Source of the DNA: Weissella cibaria
GTDB lineage: Bacteria > Bacillota > Bacilli > Lactobacillales > Lactobacillaceae
Direction of reading: 5' to 3'
Length of the DNA stretch: 36,486 nucleotides
NCBI RefSeq assembly: GCF_004521965.1
Contig: NZ_SDGK01000028.1
Span: forward strand, 1 to 36,486
Within the stretch, counting starts at the first letter, position 1, and the number at the start of each line of letters is the position of its first letter. This document shows positions 34,250 to 36,486 of the stretch, piece after piece. Position numbers and translations under genes: made by a program. A model generated the notes under the pieces. It saw only the letters and a program-made list of their open reading frames with translations. It did not search any database and was not told the origin of the DNA.

Positions 34250-35146
34250 ATGATTGAACTAACACATCTGAACAAGCAGTTTGGTGATAAAATTGCGGTT
34301 CAGGATATGAATATGTGTCTGAATCCTGGTGAAGTCATGGGGTTGATTGGCCAAAATGGGGCTGGTAAGACGACGACTTTTCGCATGATTCTGGATTTTA
34401 TCGAGCCAACGTCTGGAACGGTGACTTGGGATGGCCATGCCATTACTGCTGTAGACAAGCAGCGGATTGGTTTTTTGCCTGAAGAGCGTGGCCTGTATCA
34501 GAAATTGACGATAGAAGAACAAGTTGTGTATTTTGCTGAGTTACACGGGATGAAACGGTCTGATGCCAAATCAGCCTTAGCAGATTGGATGAAGAGGCTT
34601 GACGTGGTGGGTAAACCAAGTGACAAGGTTCAAAAACTATCTAAGGGAAATGCACAAAAAGTCCAATTGATTGCGACAGTCATCTTCGAACCAGATTTCC
34701 TGATTTTAGACGAACCGTTTACGGGGTTGGACCCAGTCAATACGGAGTTGATGATGCAAGAAATTATGCGCTTGAAGCATGAGGGGGCCATGATTATTTT
34801 TAGTTCACACAATATGAGTGGTGTCGAAAAATTGTCTGATCAACTGACGATGCTTCGTCATGGTGAAACGGTGTTGCACGGTGATACCAATGCAATCCGC
34901 GAATCGTTCGGACGAACTGAGGTTTATTTGGAGTCACCTGTTACGGATGCTGAGTTACGTAATATTGCCGGCGTGAAAAGTATTACGCCACAGGGACCTG
35001 GCCGTCATTTGCAATTAACTGATGCAGCGGTTGGTCGTGAAGTCTTTCAGTTGGTGGCCCAAGATGGATATGTGCCAGTCTTTGCCCAACAACCACCTAC
35101 GTTGGACGAAATTTTCCGTCGCGAAGTACAAGGAGGGCAAGCGTAA
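34250..35146 (+). CDS. ABC-2 type exporter, ATP-binding protein (NatA/YhaQ-like)
   Basis: This 298-residue ATPase has Walker A GQNGAGKTTTF, the signature LSKGNAQKVQLI (a NatA/YhaQ-type variant of LSGGQ), Walker B FLILDEPFTGLDP and the switch His in IIFSSHNMSG. A C-terminal DUF4162-like extension (about 215-295) follows. ATG 34250 has GGATGGGGA upstream; the in-frame ATGs at 34217 and 34238 are less well placed. TACAAT at 34213-34218 may be the -10. It overlaps the permease gene by one base (TAATG), so the two subunits are translated together. The substrate is unknown; relatives export Na+, antibiotics or peptides. Confidence 0.92.
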   Translation: MIELTHLNKQFGDKIAVQDMNMCLNPGEVMGLIGQNGAGKTTTFRMILDFIEPTSGTVTWDGHAITAVDKQRIGFLPEERGLYQKLTIEEQVVYFAELHGMKRSDAKSALADWMKRLDVVGKPSDKVQKLSKGNAQKVQLIATVIFEPDFLILDEPFTGLDPVNTELMMQEIMRLKHEGAMIIFSSHNMSGVEKLSDQLTMLRHGETVLHGDTNAIRESFGRTEVYLESPVTDAELRNIAGVKSITPQGPGRHLQLTDAAVGREVFQLVAQDGYVPVFAQQPPTLDEIFRREVQGGQA

Positions 35147-36387
35147 TGATAGCCAAGCAGTTAATGTTAGTCACCCGTCAGACGTATAAAACGCGAATTA
35201 AGTCGGTCGGCTTTTGGTCATTGGTCTTAGCGCCACTGCTAATCTTACTAGTCATTGCTGGTATTTCGTTTATTATTACTGCCACTCAGAGTCATAAGAC
35301 GCCTGTCGTGGGGGTGGTGAATGAACCAACCTTAGCAACATACTTAAAAAAAGACGATACCTTTGATATCAAGGTAAAAAATATAACCGACGAAAAGCAG
35401 GCGAAGCGAGATCTGACAAAAGGCAAGTTGGATGCCTATTTAGCAACTGCTAATCAAAAGTATGAATTAGTCAACTCTGCAGATGGGCAGTCAGTTTCTG
35501 AAACAAAAATGAAGGCGTCACTGAATGCGTATACAATGCTGGCAAAAGCTTCGGCGATGAAGTTGTCTCCAACTGAGCTTCAGGTATTGATGACGCCACC
35601 GACTTTGAACACGAAAGTTCAAAGTGACAAGGGTGAAACCCGCGGCGGTGCCGCAGCAGATACAGCTAATTATGTTTTGGCCTCAGCTTTGGGGATTTTG
35701 ATTTTCGTGTTCTTGACGTCATACGTCAGCATGATTGCACAAGAAATAGCGAATGAGAAGTCATCTCGCATTATGGAAATCTTGCTGTCTGCAACATCAC
35801 CAGCGGTACAGTTTTTCGGTAAGCTAACTGGCATTGCCTTGTTAGCGATTACCCATGCAGCCTTGTATGTGGTGGCAGGGTTAGTTGTAAACGTGTTTGC
35901 GCCACATTATAAGTATCTAAAGATGGTTAAGAGTCTACTGGCCGGTGTTGATATGGGCTTCGCAATTATGTCGTTGTTGCTCGCTCTTGTGGCTATTTTC
36001 ATGTACATGGTATTGACGGCGATTCTGGCTGCAATGGTTAATGACCAAAGCCAGGTGCAACAAGCCGTTGCACCAATGACTTATGTCGCCATGATTGGGT
36101 ACGTCTTGACGTTTACGTTGTCAGGTCAACCGCACAATACGTTCTTGAACGTTTTGTCATTCGTGCCATTTATTTCTCAAACCTTGATGCCGGCCCGGTT
36201 AGGACTACAATATGCAACGATGGGGGATGCCACCATTGCGTTGGTATTAGAATTAATCGTTTTGATTTTCCTAAGTCGGTTCGGTCTGCGTGTTTATAAA
36301 CGCAATGTGCTGACTTACAGTGATGGTAATATCACCAAGGCGGCTTTAAGCAGCTTGAAGGGATTGTTTGTCAAAATGAAGGAATAA
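35146..36387 (+). CDS. ABC-2 type exporter, permease (NatB/YhaP-like)
   Basis: This 413-residue membrane protein has an N-terminal helix (about 22-46, FWSLVLAPLLILLVIAGISF). An extracytoplasmic domain of about 130 residues follows (HKTPVVGVVNEP ... LMTPPTLNTKVQ), then a cluster of five or six helices from about 178 to 395. EIANEKSSRIMEILLSATSP is the hallmark loop of the ABC2_membrane_3 family. It pairs with the upstream ATPase through a one-base overlap, so the dimeric exporter is complete. A terminator follows. Confidence 0.92.
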   Translation: MIAKQLMLVTRQTYKTRIKSVGFWSLVLAPLLILLVIAGISFIITATQSHKTPVVGVVNEPTLATYLKKDDTFDIKVKNITDEKQAKRDLTKGKLDAYLATANQKYELVNSADGQSVSETKMKASLNAYTMLAKASAMKLSPTELQVLMTPPTLNTKVQSDKGETRGGAAADTANYVLASALGILIFVFLTSYVSMIAQEIANEKSSRIMEILLSATSPAVQFFGKLTGIALLAITHAALYVVAGLVVNVFAPHYKYLKMVKSLLAGVDMGFAIMSLLLALVAIFMYMVLTAILAAMVNDQSQVQQAVAPMTYVAMIGYVLTFTLSGQPHNTFLNVLSFVPFISQTLMPARLGLQYATMGDATIALVLELIVLIFLSRFGLRVYKRNVLTYSDGNITKAALSSLKGLFVKMKE

Positions 36388-36389
36388 AC

Positions 36390-36429
36390 AAAAAAGGAAG
36401 TGCGTCAATATTGAGGCACTTCCTTTTTT
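36390..36429. terminator. Bidirectional terminator at the end of the ABC operon
   Basis: A 14-base perfect stem AAAAAAGGAAGTGC (36390-36403) pairs with 36416-36429, with a 12-base loop. A and T runs form the two ends, suiting a convergent gene arrangement. Confidence 0.9.
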
Positions 36430-36434
36430 GGGCT

Positions 36435-36486
36435 CTATGCCAAATAGCGTTGGTCGACAATGAATTTGAAAATTAACGCGATTTGA
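36435..36486 (-). CDS. Possible C-terminal end of a minus-strand gene, cut by the window edge
   Basis: On the minus strand an open frame of 16 codons reads QIALIFKFIVDQRYLA and stops at 36435-36437, six bases beyond the bidirectional terminator. The position and the convergent terminator suggest a real gene end. The piece is too short to identify. Confidence 0.35.
   Translation of the reverse strand, partial: QIALIFKFIVDQRYLA

Noticed and set aside
1-36486. CRISPR arrays, insertion sequences, prophage genes, toxin-antitoxin pairs or defence islands
   Set aside because: I looked for regularly spaced repeats, transposase-like frames with terminal inverted repeats, and phage or defence motifs, and found none.

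Overview
The window is chromosomal DNA of a lactic acid bacterium (Lactobacillales). The Leuconostocaceae, and Weissella or a close relative in particular, fit best. The evidence is the strong use of TTG for Leu in highly expressed genes, a mevalonate-pathway mvaS, WxL and LPXTG surface proteins, T-box controlled hisS-aspS and glyQ-glyS, and the block rpsU-yqeY-phoH-ybeY-dgkA-era-recO-glyQS. The genus is an inference from gene content, not from a database match.

Layout. 1-56: 3'-truncated tRNA-Glu on the minus strand with its own promoter. 0.2-5.2 kb: an Mga-type regulator, then a three-gene surface operon (beta-helix protein with a WxL-like tail, WxL protein, DUF916/DUF3324 membrane protein). 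5.2-7.35 kb: a broken L-type-lectin LPXTG adhesin. 7.5-11.7 kb: coaBC-mvaS, a small unknown protein, a nucleoside deoxyribosyltransferase-like protein and an SH3-amidase. 11.7-15.2 kb: T-box leader and hisS-aspS. 15.2-16.0 kb: a second broken LPXTG-type surface protein. 16.1-17.0 kb: a YitT-family membrane protein. 17.1-21.7 kb: the translation, ribosome and DNA-repair block. 21.7-22.6 kb: a small acidic protein and a shattered pnuC. 22.6-25.9 kb: T-box leader and glyQ-glyS. 26-26.7 kb: an alpha/beta hydrolase with one frameshift (minus strand). 26.9-29.1 kb: terC, a 3' remnant of ridA and a lactonase. 29.2-34.1 kb: an AI-2E-family permease, trmL, ftsK and a small unknown gene. 34.2-36.4 kb: an ABC-2 exporter pair.

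Two themes stand out. First, core genes are intact, while five accessory genes (lectin adhesin, small LPXTG protein, pnuC, alpha/beta hydrolase, ridA) are frameshifted or reduced to a fragment. This looks like ongoing reductive decay of surface and salvage functions. Second, several regulatory elements can be read directly. These are two T-box leaders, one with overlapping Asp and His specifier codons (GACAC) ahead of hisS-aspS; a palindrome inside the promoter of the Mga-like gene; tandem TTGTNACAA boxes before the dead lectin gene; and a 16-bp perfect palindrome over the -35 of the hydrolase gene. I see no CRISPR array, insertion sequence, prophage or replication origin. No stretch over about 300 bases lacks a gene or pseudogene.
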